Shown piece after piece: positions 35,801 through 49,568 of a DNA stretch of 64,000 nt. Below the pieces are notes generated by a model. The model had not been told where the DNA came from. It saw only the letters and a list, made by a program, of their open reading frames with translations, and searched no databases. The DNA is taken from contig NC_063275.1 of assembly GCF_910591885.1 (NCBI RefSeq), positions 6,126,501 through 6,190,500 on the forward strand, given 5' to 3'. The DNA is from Bombus terrestris. Its lineage: Eukaryota > Arthropoda > Insecta > Hymenoptera > Apidae. Numbering within the stretch: the first letter of the stretch is position 1; each line of letters begins with the position of its first letter. A program made the translations under genes and the position numbers.

Positions 35801-38049
35801 CAGCGAGCGAGCAATGCCTAAACGTGCGTCTCAATCCAATTCATTGGCACGTAGGCACAAAGAAATAATTGCACCTGCCCGAAGAGCCGGAAGCTTTTAT
35901 CGAATTGCTCACTGAGCAAAGTTTACATGTTATCAATAGTTTTACACAAAGAGTAATAGTTCGACGAAGTACAGTGCAACGTGAGTACCAGTATCGCTGA
36001 GAAAACTTGGAAATAACCGGAACTAAATGTAAGGAAATATAAAGTATATGTATAACCAGGAAGTTGAAACTAATGAAAATATATGTTAGGAACTATGAAG
36101 TATGTGTGTAGCATGAAAATTGTAATCGTTGCTCGCTCCGCACGCTCGTACAAAAATGGTCCAACCTCACAAGCGATGCGGCTCGCACTCAAATTTGAAG
36201 TAAATCGCCTTCTTATCGAAGGTCGAACGCAGGTGGGATTGGTTTTAGGTTAGGCTATAGTTTTTCGAGCGAGCGCAGCGAGCGAGCAATGCGTAAACGT
36301 GCGTCACAAACCAATTGATTGGCACGAAGGTACATAGAAATATTTGCACCAGCCCGAGGAGCCGGAAGCTTTTATCGAATTGCTCACTGAGCAAAGTTTA
36401 CATGTTATCAATAGTTTTACACAAAGAGTAATAGTTCGACGAAGTAAAGTGCAACGTGAGTACCAGTATCGCTGAGAAAACTTGGAAATAACCGGAACTA
36501 AATGTAAGGAAATATAAAGTATATGTATAACCAGGAAGTTGAAACTAATGAAAATATATGTTAGGAACTATGAAGTATGTGTGTAGCATGAAAATTGTAA
36601 TCGTTGCTTGCTCGCAGCGTGCGCTCGTAAAAATCTAGTCCAACCTCACAACCGATGCGACTCGCTCTCAAATTTGAAGTAAATCGCCTTCTTATCGAAG
36701 GTCGAACGCCAGTGGGATTGGTTTTATACTAGGCTATAGTTTTTCGAGCGAGCGCAGCGAGCGAGCAATGCCTAAACGTGCGTCTCAATCCAATTCATTG
36801 GCACGTAGGCACATAGAAATAATTGCACCTGCCCGAAGAGCCGGAAGCTTTTATCGAATTGCTCACTGAGCAAAGTTTACATGTTATCAATAGTTTTACA
36901 CAAAGAGTAATAGTTCGACGAAGTACAGTGCAACGTGAGTACCAGTATCGCTGAGAAAACTTGGAAATAACCGGAACTAAATGTAAGGAAATATAAAGTA
37001 TATGTATAACCAGGAAGATGAAACTAATGAAAATATATGTTAGGAATTATATAGAATGTGTGTAGCATAAAATTATAATCGTTGCTCGCTCCGCACGCTC
37101 GTAAAAAAATGGTCCAACCTCACAACCGATCCGGCTCGCTCGCAAATTTGAAGTAAATCGCCTCCATATCAAAGGACGACCGCAGGTGGGATTGGTTTTA
37201 GGTTAGGCTATAGTTTTTCGAGCGAGCGCAGCGAGCGAGGAATGCGTAAACGTGCGTCACAAACCAATTGATTAGCACGTAGGTACACAGAAATATTTGC
37301 ACCTGCCCGAGGAGCCGGAAGCTTTTATCGAATTGCTCACTGAGCAAAGTTTACATGTTATCAATAGTTTTACACAAAGAGTAATAGTTCGACGAAGTTC
37401 AGTGCAACGTGAGTACCAGTATCGCTAAGAAAACTTGGAACTAACCGGAACTAAATGTAAGGAAATATAAAGTATATGTATAACCAGGAAGTTGAAACTA
37501 ATGAAAATATATGTTAGGAACTATGAAGTATGTGTGTAGCATGAAAATTGTAATAGTTGCTTGCTCGCAGCGTGCGCTCGTAAAAATCTAGTCCAACCTC
37601 ACAACCGATGCGGCTCGCTCTCAAATTTGAAGTAAATCGCCTTCTTGTCGAAGGTCGAACGCCAGTGGGATTGGTTTTATGTTAGGCTATAGTTTTTAGA
37701 GCGAACGCAGCGAGCGAGCAATGCCTAAACGTGCGTCTCAATCCAATTCATTGGCACGTAGGCACATAGAAATAATTGCACCTGCCCGAAGAGCCGGAAG
37801 CTTTTATCGAATTGCTCACTGAGCAAAGTTTACATGTTATCAATAGTTTTACACAAAGAGTAATAGTTCGACGAAGTACAGTGCAACGTGAGTACCAGTA
37901 TCGCTGAGAAAACTTGGAAATAACCGGAACTAAATGTAAGGAAATATAAAGTATATGTATAACCAGGAAGTTGAAACTAATGAAAATATATGTTAGGAAT
38001 TATATAGAATGTGTGTAGCATAAAATTGTAATCGTTGCTCGCTCCGCAC
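32810..38049. repeat. Lineage II unit c, 11 monomers with a nested dimer duplication
   Basis: Monomers start at 32810 (V), 33288 (P2), 33762 (P3), 34236 (P4), 34715 (P5), 35190 (P6), 35669 (P5), 36144 (P6), 36623 (P7), 37097 (P8 front, P9 back) and 37576 (P10). The P5-P6 dimer occurs twice. The P8/P9 fusion at 37097 has the CATATCAAAG front with AAGTTCAGTG and GCTAAGAAA behind. P11 and U are absent before the next V-like monomer at 38050. Confidence 0.85.
34715..36622. repeat. Tandem P5-P6 dimer duplication, offset 954 bp
   Basis: The private variant GAAATCTTGG occurs at 34568-34577 and again 954 bp later. The private CCAGCCTCAC variant of the following P5 monomer also recurs at the same offset. 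These shared private changes show that the two P5-P6 pairs derive from one recent duplication whose left edge lies in the preceding P4/P6 monomer bodies. The second P6 has one change in its start (GTACAAAAATGG). Confidence 0.88.
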
Positions 38050-41000
38050 GCTCGTAAAAAAATGGTCCAACCTCACAACCGATCCGGCTCGCTCGCAAAT
38101 TTGAAGTAAATCGCCTCCATATCGAAGGACGAACGCAGGTGGGATTGGTTTTAGGTTAGGCTATAGTTTTTCGAGCGAGCGCAGCGAGCGAGCAATGCGT
38201 AAACGTGCGTCACAAACCAATTGATTGGCACGAAGGTACATAGAAATATTTGCACCTGCCCGAGGAGCCGGAAGCTATTATCGAATTGCTCACTGAGCAA
38301 AGTTTACATGTTATCAATTGTTTTACACAAAGAGTAATAGTTCGGCGAAGTGCAGTGCAACGTGAGTACCAGTATCGCTGAGAAAACTTGGAAATAACCG
38401 GAACTAAATGTAAGGAAATATAAAGTATATGTATAACCAGGGAGTTGAAACTAATGAAAATATATGTTAGGAATTATATAGAATGTGTGTAGCATAAAAT
38501 TGTAATCGTTGCTCGCTCCGCACGCTCGTAAAAAAATGGTACAGCCTCACAACCGATCCGGCTCGCTCGCAAATTTGAAGTAAATCGCCTGTATATCGAA
38601 GGACGAACGCAGGTGGGATTGGTTTTAGGTAAGGCTATAGTTTTTCGAGCGAGCGCAGCGAGCGAGCAATGCGTAAACGTGCGTCTCAATCCAATTCATT
38701 GGCACGTAGGCACATAGAAATAATTGCACCTGCCCGAAGAGCCGGAAGCTTTTATCGAATTGCTCACTGAGCAAAGATTACATGTTATCAATAGTTTTAC
38801 ACAAAGAATAATAGTTCGACGAAGTACAGTGCAACGTGAGTACCAGTATCGCTGAGAAAACTTGGAAATAACCGGAACTAAATGTAAGGAAATATAAAGT
38901 ATATGTATAACCAGGAAGTTGAAACTAATGAAAATATATGTTAGGAATTATATAGAATGTGTGTAGCATAAAATTGTAATCGTTGCTCGCTCCGCACGCT
39001 CGTAAAAAAATGGTACAACCTCACAACCGATCCGGCTCGCTCGCAAATTTGAAGTAAATCGCCTCCATATCGAAGGACGAACGCAGGTGGGATTGGTTTT
39101 AGGTTAGGCTATAGTTTTTCGAGCGAGCGCAGCGAGCGAGCAATGCGTAAACGTGCGTCACAAACCAATTGATTAGCACGTAGGTACACAGAAATATTTG
39201 CACCTGCCCGAGGAGCCGGAAGCTTTTATCGAATTGCTCACTGAGCAAAGTTTACATGTTATCAATAGTTTTACACAAAGAGTAATAGTTCGACGAAGTA
39301 CAGTGCAACGTGAGTACCAGTATCGCTGAGAAAACTTGGAACTAACCGGAACTAAATGTAAGGAAATATAAAGTATATGTGTAACCAGGAAGTTGAAACT
39401 AATGAAAATATATGTTAGGAACTATGAAGTATGTGTGTAGCATGAAAATTGTAATCGTTGCTTGCTCGCAGCGTGCGCTCGTAAAAATCTAGTCCAACCT
39501 CACAACCGATGCGGCTCGCTCTCAAATTTGAAGTAAATCGCCTTCTTATCGAAGGTCGAACGCCAGTGTGATTGGTTTTATGTTAGGCTATAGTTTTTCG
39601 AGCGAGCGCAGCGAGCGAGCAATGCCTAAACGTGCGTCTCAATCCAATTCATTGGCACGTAGGCACAAAGAAATAATTGCACCTGCCCGAAGAGCCGGAA
39701 GCTTTTATCGAATTGCTCACTGAGCAAAGTTTACATGTTATCAATAGTTTTACACAAAGAGTAATAGTTCGACGAAGTACAGTGCAGTGTGAGTACCAGT
39801 ATCGCTGAGAAAACTTGGAAATAACCGGAACTAAATGTAAGGAAATATAAAGTATATGTATAACCAGGAAGTTGAAACTAATGAAAATATATGTTAGGAA
39901 CTATGAAGTATGTGTGTAGCATGAAAATTGTAATCGTTGCTCGCTCCGCACGCTCGTAAAAAAATGGTCCAACCTCACAAGCGATGCGGCTCGCTCGCAA
40001 ATTTGAAGTAAATCGCCTCCATATCGAAGGACGAACGCAGGTGGGATTGGTTTTAGGTTAGGCTATAGTTTTTCGAGCGAGCAATGCGTAAACGTGCGTC
40101 ACAAACCAATTGATTAGCACGTAGGTACACAGAAATATTTGCACCTGCCCGAGGAGCCGGAAGCTTTTATCGAATTGCTCACTGAGCAAAGTTTACATGT
40201 TATCAATTGTTTTACACAAAGAGTAATAGTTCGGCGAAGTGCAGTGCAACGTGAGTACCAGTATCGCTGAGAAAACTTGGAAATAACCGGAACTAAATGT
40301 AAGGAAATATAAAGTATATGTATAACCAGGGAGTTGAAACTAATGAAAATATATGTTAGGAATTATATAGAATGTGTGTAGCATAAAATTGTGATCGTTG
40401 CTCGCTCCGCACGCTCGTAAAAAAATGGTACAGCCTCACAACCGATCCGGCTCGCTCGCAAATTTGAAGTAAATCGCCTGTATATCGAAGGACGAACGCA
40501 GGTGGGATTGGTTTTAGGTAAGGCTATAGTTTTTCGAGCGAGCGCAGCGAGCGAGCAATGCCTAAACGTGCGTCTCAATCCAATTCATTGGCACGTAGGC
40601 ACATAGAAATAATTGCACCTGCCCGAAGAGCCGGAAGCTTTTATCGAATTGCTCACTGAGCAAAGATTACATGTTATCAATAGTTTTACACAAAGAATAA
40701 TAGTTCGACGAAGTACAGTGCAACGTGAGTACCAGTATCGCTGAGAAAACTTGGAAATAACCGGAACTAAATGTAAGGAAATATAAAGTATATGTATAAC
40801 CAGGAAGTTGAAACTAATGAAAATATATGTTAGGAATTATATAGAATGTGTGTAGCATAAAATTGTAATCGTTGCTCGCTCCGCACGCTCGTAAAAAAAT
40901 GGTACAACCTCACAACCGATCCGGCTCGCTCGCAAATTTGAAGTAAATCGCCTCCATATCGAAGGACGAACGCAGGTGGGATTGGTTTTAGGTTAGGCTA

Positions 41001-44000
41001 TAGTTTTTCGAGCGAGCGCAGCGAGCGAGCAATGCGTAAACGTGCGTCACAAACCAATTGATTAGCACGTAGGTACACAGAAATATTTGCACCTGCCCGA
41101 GGAGCCGGAAGCTTTTATCGAATTGCTCACTGAGCAAAGTTTACATGTTATCAATAGTTTTACACAAAGAGTAATAGTTCGACGAAGTACAGTGCAACGT
41201 GAGTACCAGTATCGCTGAGAAAACTTGGAACTAACCGGAACTAAATGTAAGGAAATATAAAGTATATGTGTAACCAGGAAGTTGAAACTAATGAAAATAT
41301 ATGTTAGGAACTATGAAGTATGTGTGTAGCATGAAAATTGTAATCGTTGCTTGCTCGCAGCGTGCGCTCGTAAAAATCTAGTCCAACCTCACAACCGATG
41401 CGGCTCGCTCTCAAATTTGAAGTAAATCGCCTTCTTATCGAAGGTCGAACGCCAGTGTGATTGGTTTTATGTTAGGCTATAGTTTTTCGAGCGAGCGCAG
41501 CGAGCGAGCAATGCCTAAACGTGCGTCTCAATCCAATTCATTGGCACGTAGGCACAAAGAAATAATTGCACCTGCCCGAAGAGCCGGAAGCTTTTATCGA
41601 ATTGCTCACTGAGCAAAGTTTACATGTTATCAATAGTTTTACACAAAGAGTAATAGTTCGACGAAGTACAGTGCAACGTGAGTACCAGTATCGCTGAGAA
41701 AACTTGGAAATAACCGGAACTAAATGTAAGGAAATATAAAGTATATGTATAACCAGGAAGTTGAAACTAATGAAAATATATGTTAGGAACTATGAAGTAT
41801 GTGTGTAGCATGAAAATTGTAATCGTTGCTCGCTCCGCACGCTCGTAAAAAAATGGTCCAACCTCACAAGCGATGCGGCTCGCTCGCAAATTTGAAGTAA
41901 ATCGCCTCCATATCGAAGGACGAACGCAGGTGGGATTGGTTTTAGGTTAGGCTATAGTTTTTCGAGCGAGCAATGCGTAAACGTGCGTCACAAACCAATT
42001 GATTAGCACGTAGGTACACAGAAATATTTGCACCTGCCCGAGGAGCCGGAAGCTTTTATCGAATTGCTCACTGAGCAAAGTTTACATGTTATCAATTGTT
42101 TTACACAAAGAGTAATAGTTCGACGAAGTTCAGTGCAACGTGAGTACCAGTATCGCTAAGAAAACTTGGAACTAACCGGAACTAAATGTAAGGAAATATA
42201 AAGTATATGTATAACCAGGAAGTTGAAACTAATGAAAATATATGTTAGGAACTATGAAGTATGTGTGTAGCATGAAAATTGTAATAGTTGCTTGCTCGCA
42301 GCGTGCGCTCGTAAAAATCTAGTCCAACCTCACAACCGATGCGGCTCGCTCTCAAATTTGAAGTAAATCGCCTTCTTATCGAAGGTCGAACGCCAGTGGG
42401 ATTGGTTTTATGTTAGGCTATAGTTTTTCGAGCGAACGCAGCGAGCGAGCAATGCCTAAACGTGCGTCTCAATCCAATTCATTGGCACGTAGGCACATAG
42501 AAATAATTGCACCTGCCCGAAGAGCCGGAAGCTTTTATCGAATTGCTCACTGAGCAAAGTTTACATGTTATCAATAGTTTTACACAAAGAGTAATAGTTC
42601 GACGAAGTACAGTGCAACGTGAGTACCAGTATCGCTGAGAAAACTTGGAAATAACCGGAACTAAATGTAAGGAAATATAAAGTATATGTATAACCAGGGA
42701 GTTGAAACTAATGAAAATATATGTTAGGAATTATATAGAATGTGTGTAGCATAAAATTGTAATCGTTGCTCGCTCCGCACGCTCGTAAAAAAATGGTCCA
42801 ACCTCACAACCGATCCGGCTCGCTCGCAAATTTGAAGTAAATCGCCTCCATATCGAAGGACGAACGCAGGTGGGATTGGTTTTAGGTTAGGCTATAGTTT
42901 TTCGAGCGAGCGCAGCGAGCGAGCAATGCGTAAACGTGCGTCACAAACCAATTGATTGGCACGAAGGTACATAGAAATATTTGCACCTGCCCGAGGAGCC
43001 GGAAGCTATTATCGAATTGCTCACTGAGCAAAGTTTACATGTTATCAATTGTTTTACACAAAGAGTAATAGTTCGGCGAAGTGCAGTGCAACGTGAGTAC
43101 CAGTATCGCTGAGAAAACTTGGAAATAACCGGAACTAAATGTAAGGAAATATAAAGTATATGTATAACCAGGGAGTTGAAACTAATGAAAATATATGTTA
43201 GGAATTATATAGAATGTGTGTAGCATAAAATTGTAATCGTTGCTCGCTCCGCACGCTCGTAAAAAAATGGTACAGCCTCACAACCGATCCGGCTCGCTCG
43301 CAAATTTGAAGTAAATCGCCTGTATATCGAAGGACGAACGCAGGTGGGATTGGTTTTAGGTAAGGCTATAGTTTTTCGAGCGAGCGCAGCGAGCGAGCAA
43401 TGCCTAAACGTGCGTCTCAATCCAATTCATTGGCACGTAGGCACATAGAAATAATTGCACCTGCCCGAAGAGCCGGAAGCTTTTATCGAATTGCTCACTG
43501 AGCAAAGATTACATGTTATCAATAGTTTTACACAAAGAATAATAGTTCGACGAAGTACAGTGCAACGTGAGTACCAGTATCGCTGAGAAAACTTGGAAAT
43601 AACCGGAACTAAATGTAAGGAAATATAAAGTATATGTATAACCAGGAAGTTGAAACTAATGAAAATATATGTTAGGAATTATATAGAATGTGTGTAGCAT
43701 AAAATTGTAATCGTTGCTCGCTCCGCACGCTCGTAAAAAAATGGTACAACCTCACAACCGATCCGGCTCGCTCGCAAATTTGAAGTAAATCGCCTCCATA
43801 TCGAAGGACGAACGCAGGTGGGATTGGTTTTAGGTTAGGCTATAGTTTTTCGAGCGAGCGCAGCGAGCGAGCAATGCGTAAACGTGCGTCACAAACCAAT
43901 TGATTAGCACGTAGGTACACAGAAATATTTGCACCTGCCCGAGTAGCCGGAAGCTTTTATCGAATTGCTCACTGAGCAAAGTTTACATGTTATCAATAGT

Positions 44001-45147
44001 TTTACACAAAGAGTAATAGTTCGACGAAGTACAGTGCAACGTGAGTACCAGTATCGCTGAGAAAACTTGGAACTAACCGGAACTAAATGTAAGGAAATAT
44101 AAAGTATATGTGTAACCAGGAAGTTGAAACTAATGAAAATATATGTTAGGAACTATGAAGTATGTGTGTAGCATGAAAATTGTAATCGTTGCTTGCTCGC
44201 AGCGTGCGCTCGTAAAAATCTAGTCCAACCTCACAACCGATGCGGCTCGCTCTCAAATTTGAAGTAAATCGCCTTCTTATCGAAGGTCGAACGCCAGTGG
44301 GATTGGTTTTATGTTAGGCTGTAGTTTTTCGAGCGAACGCAGCGAGCGAGCAATGCCTAAACGTGCGTCTCAATCCAATTCATTGGCACGTAGGCACATA
44401 GAAATAATTGCACCTGCCCGAAGAGCCGGAAGCTTTTATCGAATTGCTCACTGAGCAAAGTTTACATGTTATCAATAGTTTTACACAAAGAGTAATAGTT
44501 CGACGAAGTACAGTGCAACGTGAGTACCAGTATCGCTGAGAAAACTTGGAAATAACCGGAACTAAATGTAAGGAAATATAAAGTATATGTATAACCAGGA
44601 AGTTGAAACTAATGAAAATATATGTTAGGAATTATATAGAATGTGTGTAGCATAAAATTGTAATCGTTGCTCGCTCCGCACGCTCGTAAAAAAATGGTCC
44701 AACCTCACAACCGATCCGGCTCGCTCGCAAATTTGAAGTAAATCGCCTCCATATCGAAGGACGAACGCAGGTGGGATTGGTTTTAGGTTAGGCTATAGTT
44801 TTTCGAGCGAGCAATGCGTAAACGTGCGTCACAAACCAATTGATTAGCACGTAGGTACACAGAAATATTTGCACCTGCCCGAGGAGCCGGAAGCTTTTAT
44901 CGAATTGCTCACTGAGCAAAGTTTACATGTTATCAATTGTTTTACACAAAGAGTAATAGTTCGTCGAAGTACAGTGCAACGTGAGTACCAGTATCGCTGA
45001 GAAAACTTGGAACTAACCGGAACTAAATGTAAGGAAATATGAAGTATATGTATAACAAGGAAGTTGAAACTAATGAAAATATATGTTAGGAACTATGAAG
45101 TATGTGTGTAGCATGAAAATTGTAATCGTTGCTTGCTCGCAGCGTGC
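38050..45147. repeat. Lineage II block with nested 4-mer and 10-mer duplications
   Basis: Monomers start at 38050, 38524, 38998, 39477, 39952, 40413, 40887, 41366, 41841, 42307, 42781, 43255, 43729, 44208 and 44682. The run P3-P4-P5-(P6/P11) at 38524 recurs at 40413 with an offset of 1,889 bp. The V-like monomer with the private GGAAGCTATT variant at 38050 recurs at 42781 with an offset of 4,731 bp, ten monomers. P3 copies at 38524, 40413 and 43255 share CCTGTATATCG, where other P3 monomers have CCTCTATATCG. That change removes a stop on the minus strand and creates three near-identical 71-codon frames with no coding support. Confidence 0.86.
39952..40412. repeat. Chimeric monomer P6/P11, 461 bp
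   Basis: It begins like P6 (CAAGCGATGCGG) but switches at CTCGCTCGCAAA to a P11 body with the 13-bp right-arm deletion, and it ends in the V-type GGCGAAGTGCAGTG and CAGGGAG tail. The monomer at 41841 has the same front but a P9 back (AAGTTCAGTG, GCTAAGAAA), so the front junction was made once and later copied. Confidence 0.82.
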
Positions 45148-48100
45148 GCTCGTAAAAATCTAGTCCAACCTCACAACCGATGCGGCTCGCTCTCAAATTT
45201 GAAGTAAATCGCCTTCTTATCGAAGGTCGAACGCCAGTGGGATTGGTTTTATGTTAGGCTATAGTTTTTCGAGCGAGCGCAGCGAGCGAGCAATGCCTAA
45301 ACGTGCGTCTCAATCCAATTCATTGGCACGTAGGCACATAGAAATAATTGCACCTGCCCGAAGAGCCGGAAGCTTTTATCGAATTGCTCACTGAGCAAAG
45401 TTTACATGTTATCAATAGTTTTACACAAAGAGTAATAGTTCGACGAAGTACAGTGCAACGTGAGTACCAGTATCGCTGAGAAAACTTGGAAATAACCGGA
45501 ACTAAATGTAAGGAAATATAAAGTATATGTATAACCAGGAAGTTGAAACTAATGAAAATATATGTTAGGAATTATATAGAATGTGTGTAGCATAAAATTG
45601 TAATCGTTGCTCGCTCCGCACGCTCGTAAAAAAATGGTCCAACCTCACAACCGATCCGGCTCGCTCGCAAATTTGAAGTAAATCGCCTCCATATCGAAGG
45701 ACGAACGCAGGTGGGATTGGTTTTAGGTTAGGCTATAGTTTTTCGAGCGAGCGCAGCGAGCGAGCAATGCGTAAACGTGCGTCACAAACCAATTGATTGG
45801 CACGAAGGTACATAGAAATATTTGCACTTGCCCGAGGAGCCGGAAGCTTTTATCGAATTGCTCACTGAGCAAAGTTTACATGTTATCAATTGTTTTACAC
45901 AAAGAGTAATAGTTCGGCGAAGTGCAGTGCAACGTGAGTACCAGTATCGCTGAGAAAACTTGGAAATAACCGGAACTAAATGTAAGGAAATATAAAGTAT
46001 ATGTATAACCAGGGAGTTGAAACTAATGAAAATATATGTTAGGAATTATATAGAATGTGTGTAGCATAAAATTGTAATCGTTGCTCGCTCCGCACGCTCG
46101 TAAAAAAATGGTACAGCCTCACAACCGATCCGGCTCGCTCGCAAATTTGAAGTAAATCGCCTCCATATCGAAGGACGAACGCAGGTGGGATTGGTTTTAG
46201 GTTAGGCTATAGTTTTTCGAGCGAGCGCAGCGAGCGAGCAATGCGTAAACGTGCGTCACAAACCAATTGATTAGCACGTAGGTACACAGAAATATTTGCA
46301 CCTGCCCGAGGAGCCGGAAGCTTTTGTCGAATTGCTCACTGAGCAAAGTTTACATGTTATCAATAGTTTTACACAAAGAGTAATAGTTCGACGAAGTACA
46401 GTGCAACGTGAGTACCAGTATCGCTGAGAAAACTTGGAACTAACCGGAACTAAATGTAAGGAAATATAAAGTATATGTGTAACCAGGAAGTTGAAACTAA
46501 TGAAAATATATGTTAGGAACTATGAAGTATGTGTGTAGCATGAAAATTGTAATCGTTGCTTGCTCGCAGCGTGCGCTCGTAAAAATCTAGTCCAACCTCA
46601 CAACCGATGCGGCTCGCTCTCAAATTTGAAGTAAATCGCCTTCTTATCGAAGGTCGAACGCCAGTGGGATTGGTTTTATGTTAGGCTATAGTTTTTCGAG
46701 CGAGCGCAGCGAGCGAGCAATGCCTAAACGTGCGTCTCAATCCAATTCATTGGCACGTAGGCACAAAGAAATAATTGCACCTGCCCGAAGAGCCGGAAGC
46801 TTTTATCGAATTGCTCACTGAGCAAAGTTTACATGTTATCAATAGTTTTGCACAAAGAGTAATAGTTCGACGAAGTACAGTGCAACGTGAGTACCAGTAT
46901 CGCTGAGAAAACTTGGAAATAACCGGAACTAAATGTAAGGAAATATAAAGTATATGTATAACCAGGAAGTTGAAACTAATGAAAATATATGTTAGGAACT
47001 ATGAAGTATGTGTGTAGCATGAAAATTGTAATCGTTGCTCGCTCCGCACGCTCGTAAAAAAATGGTCCAACCTCACAAGCGATGCGGCTCGCACTCAAAT
47101 TTGAAGTAAATCGCCTTCTTATCGAAGGTCGAACGCAGGTGGGATTGGTTTTAGGTTAGGCTATAGTTTTTCGAGCGAGCGCAGCGAGCGAGCAATGCGT
47201 AAACGTGCGTCACAAACCAATTGATTGGCACGAAGGTACATAGAAATATTTGCACCAGCCCGAGGAGCCGGAAGCTTTTATCGAATTGCTCACTGAGCAA
47301 AGTTTACATGTTATCAATAGTTTTACACAAAGAGTAATAGTTCGACGAAGTAAAGTGCAACGTGAGTACCAGTATCGCTGAGAAAACTTGGAAATAACCG
47401 GAACTAAATGTAAGGAAATATAAAGTATATGTATAACCAGGAAGTTGAAACTAATGAAAATATATGTTAGGAACTATGAAGTATGTGTGTAGCATGAAAA
47501 TTGTAATCGTTGCTTGCTCGCAGCGTGCGCTCGTAAAAATCTAGTCCAACCTCACAACCGATGCGACTCGCTCTCAAATTTGAAGTAAATCGCCTTCTTA
47601 TCGAAGGTCGAACGCCAGTGGGATTGGTTTTATACTAGGCTATAGTTTTTCGAGCGAGCGCAGCGAGCGAGCAATGCCTAAACGTGCGTCTCAATCCAAT
47701 TCATAGGCACATAGAAATAATTGCACCTGCCCGAAGAGCCGGAAGCTTTTATCGAATTGCTCACTGAGCAAAGTTTACATGTGTTCAATAGTTTTACACA
47801 AAGAGTAATAGTTCGACGAAGTACAGTGCAACGTGAGTACCAGTATCGCTGAGAAAACTTGGAAATAACCGGAACTAAATGTAAGGAAATATAAAGTATA
47901 TGTATAACCAGGAAGATGAAACTAATGAAAATATATGTTAGGAATTATATAGAATGTGTGTAGCATAAAATTATAATCGTTGCTCGCTCCGCACGCTCGT
48001 AAAAAAATGGTCCAACCTCACAACCGATCCGGCTCGCTCGCAAATTTGAAGTAAATCGCCTCCATATCAAAGGACGACCGCAGGTGGGATTGGTTTTAGG

Positions 48101-49568
48101 TTAGGCTATAGTTTTTCGAGCGAGCGCAGCGAGCGAGCAATGCGTAAACGTGCGTCACAAACCAATTGATTAGCACGTAGGTACACAGAAATATTTGCAC
48201 CTGCCCGAGGAGCCGGAAGCTTTTATCGAATTGCTCACTGAGCAAAGTTTACATGTTATCAATTGTTTTACACAAAGAGAAATACTTCGACGAAGTACAG
48301 TGCAACGTGAGTACCAGTATCGCTGAGAAAACTTGGAACTAACCGGAACTAAATGTAAGGAAATATAAAGTATATGTATAACCAGGAAGTTGAAACTAAT
48401 GAAAATATATGTTAGGAACTATGAAGTATGTGTGTAGCATGAAAATTGTAATCGTTGCTTGCTCGCAGCGTGCGCTCGTAAAAATCTAGTCCAACCTCAC
48501 AACCGATGCGGCTCGCTCTCAAATTTGAAGTAAATCGCCTTCTTATCGAAGGTCGAACGCCAGTGGGATTGGTTTTATGTTAGGCTATAGTTTTTCGAGC
48601 GAGCACAGCGAGCGAGCAATGCCTAAACGTGCGTCTCAATCCAATTCATTCGCACGTAGGCACATAGAAATAATTGCACCTGCCCGAAGAGCCGGAAGCT
48701 TTTATCGAATTGCTCACTGAGCATAGTTTACATGTTATCAATAGTTTTACACAAAGAGTAATAGTTCGACGAAGTTCAGTGCAACGTGAGTACCAGTATC
48801 GCTAAGAAAACTTGGAACTAACCGGAACTAAATGTAAGGAAATATAAAGTATATGTATAACCAGGAAGTTGAAACTAATGAAAATATATGTTAGGAACTA
48901 TGAAGTATGTGTGTAGCATGAAAATTGTAATAGTTGCTTGCTCGCAGCGTGCGCTCGTAAAAATCTAGTCCAACCTCACAACCGATGCGGCTCGCTCTCA
49001 AATTTGAAGTAAATCGCCTTCTTATCGAAGGTCGAACGCCAGTGGGATTGGTTTTATGTTAGGCTATAGTTTTTCGAGCGAACGCAGCGAGCGAGCAATG
49101 CCTAAACGTGCGTCTCAATCCAATTCATTGGCACGTAGGCACATAGAAATAATTGCACCTGCCCGAGGAGCCGGAAGCTTTTATCGAATTGCTCACTGAG
49201 CAAAGTTTACATGTTATCAATTGTTTTACACAAAGAGTAATAGTTCGGCGAAGTGCAGTGCAACGTGAGTACCAGTATCGCTGAGAAAACTTGGAAATAA
49301 CCGGAACTAAATGTAAGGAAATATAAAGTATATGTATAACCAGGGAGTTGAAACTAATGAAAATATATGTTAGGAATTATATAGAATGTGTGTAGCATAA
49401 AATTGTAATCGTTGCTCGCTCCGCACGCTCGTAAAAAAATGGTACAGCCTCACAACCGATCCGGCTCGCTCGCAAATTTGAAGTAAATCGCCTCCATATC
49501 GAAGGACGAACGCAGGTGGGATTGGTTTTAGGTTAGGCTATAGTTTTTCGAGCGAGCGCAGCGAGCGA
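44811..49568. repeat. 4,758-bp tandem duplication, copy A (10 monomers)
   Basis: Monomers starting inside are 45148 (U), 45622 (V-like), 46096 (P3/P4), 46575 (P5), 47050 (P6), 47529 (P7 with 8-bp deletion), 47995 (P8), 48474 (P9), 48953 (P10 front, V back) and 49427 (P3/P4). Shared private variants sit exactly 4,758 bp from their partner: TTCGTCGAAG (44960), TAACAAGG (45053), TTGCACTTGCC, CTTTTGTCG, TTTTGCACAAAG, AATACTTCG and GAGCATAGTTT. I noticed one clear difference between the copies (GTGGGATTGG here, GTGTGATTGG in copy B, at about 46667 and 51425). The left edge lies at the 13-bp-deleted right arm of the monomer at 44682. Confidence 0.92.
47529..47994. repeat. P7 monomer with 8-bp deletion, copy A
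   Basis: CATTGGCACGTAGGCACATAG has become CATAGGCACATAG, an 8-bp loss across the GGCAC direct repeat. This reduces the usual 474 bp to 466 bp. It also carries the private ACATGTGTTCAATAG. Both changes recur at 52287-52752. Confidence 0.9.

Noticed and set aside
38474..38689. 71-codon minus-strand reading frame, repeated almost identically at 40363-40578 and 43205-43420
   Set aside because: It lies across a monomer junction, module interior and right arm, and is open only because CCTCTATATCG became CCTGTATATCG (G at 38591, 40480 and 43322), which removes a TAG on the minus strand. The three copies follow the 1,889-bp and 2,842-bp duplication spacing. There is no coding signature.
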